The notes below the pieces were generated by a model. The model did not search any database. It was not told where the DNA came from and saw only the letters and a list, made by a program, of their open reading frames with translations. Shown one piece after another: positions 63,508 through 64,000 of a stretch of 64,000 bases of DNA (positions are counted from its first letter, which is position 1; every line of letters starts with the position of its first letter). The translations under genes and the position numbers were made by a program. This stretch comes from Pictodentalium vernedei (taxonomy: Eukaryota > Mollusca > Scaphopoda > Dentaliida > Dentaliidae). Location: contig CM062288.1 of the NCBI GenBank assembly GCA_031216915.1, positions 181,438,596-181,502,595 of the forward strand, read 5' to 3'.

Positions 63508-63675
63508 TAAATTGGTTATTACCACCAAGTATGTTTCCGAGTGGTGTATTGAAGTCTCAGACTCACTTCTGGGTAATATATCGACGAGTCTGTTAGAACT
63601 GGTTGACATATGCCCAGAGATGAGGTCTTGACTTCAATACACCATCTCAAAAACCCTCATGGTGGTAATACCCTA
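63508..63675. repeat. Palindromic MITE-like inverted repeat
   Basis: GGTTATTACCACCAAGTATG...GTGGTGTATTGAAGTC at the left pairs with GACTTCAATACACCATC...CATGGTGGTAATACCC at the right, around a spacer of about 70 bp that also partly pairs. Only copy seen. Confidence 0.65.
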
Positions 63676-63717
63676 AATTTATTAATTTGAATTGGTGTAC
63701 ATGCCACCACCATGTTT

Positions 63718-64000
63718 GGGGGGGTGGGGGGTATTTGGTGGTTATATACCCCCCCCCCAGCCTCCAAAAGAGGATTCAGGGGTATCTAGTGAAGCCCTCG
63801 GTCCATCCATCTGTCTGCCTGTCTGTCCATCCACCTGTCTGTTCAAACATTTTGGATTGTAATTTCAAAGCCATTGATTGGATTTGGATCTCCTTTGGTA
63901 TGCTGAGAGACCTGCATTGGGGAATGGATATGCACAAGGAACGGGTTCCATCCAATAATTTTTTCCAGAGTTATGGCTCCTTTTCACTCTTTCGACTTAG
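63718..64000. repeat. Start of another satellite-type element, cut by the window end
   Basis: G- and C-runs (63,718-63,732; 63,750-63,759) are followed by CCATCCATCTGTCTGCCTGTCTGTCC and monomer-like text ending GAGTTATGGCTCC. The same order of parts opens the element at 17,357. Confidence 0.45.

Overview
This window reads as non-coding, repeat-saturated nuclear DNA of a marine invertebrate: AT-rich, with metazoan SINEs, LINEs, Tc1 and hAT-like DNA transposons, tyrosine-recombinase (DIRS) retroelements and satellite-bearing elements. The mix fits a mollusc or other lophotrochozoan, or an invertebrate deuterostome such as an acorn worm or amphioxus; the sequence alone does not decide. I find no intact, recognisable host gene. 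The best coding traces outside transposons are a PHD finger plus half a FLYWCH finger on the minus strand (about 26.7-27.3 kb) and three unidentified candidate exons on the plus strand (41.85, 55.96 and 57.29 kb).

Layout. 0-9 kb: a 5S-rRNA-headed SINE, a tRNA-headed SINE, palindromic MITEs built round GAACGAGCTCGTTC, a decayed Tc1 transposon inside a short tandem-repeat field, and a LINE 3' end. 9.2-11.5 kb: a badly broken fossil of a virus-type family B DNA polymerase. 12.9-16.5 kb: a second 5S-headed SINE beside a large foldback structure with an unrecognised ORF. 17-21.3 kb: minus-strand LINE pieces, interrupted by a satellite-bearing element and by an element whose ends are tandem repeats. 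22.2-23 kb: a TIR element of that second kind; 24.1-25.9 kb: a 335-bp satellite element. 28.4-37.9 kb: nested insertions, with a SINE and a DIRS element in a host tandem duplication, a hAT-like element in the DIRS, and a small minisatellite element in the hAT-like one. 42.6-43.8 kb: a 5'-truncated CR1/L2-type LINE. 45.1-47.9 and 60.5-62.0 kb: two more satellite-bearing elements. 48.36-54.86 kb: a nearly whole second DIRS element that landed inside a satellite monomer.

Three patterns stand out. (1) Several elements have ends made of 15-18-bp tandem repeats that differ in sequence but share the form GG(G)(C/T)C(G/A)AA. (2) One SINE body occurs with tRNA or 5S heads and with three different 3' tails. 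(3) Three satellite-bearing elements share AGCTCA-type inverted ends, a left-end hairpin and a private tandem array. Whether these are already described cannot be settled here.
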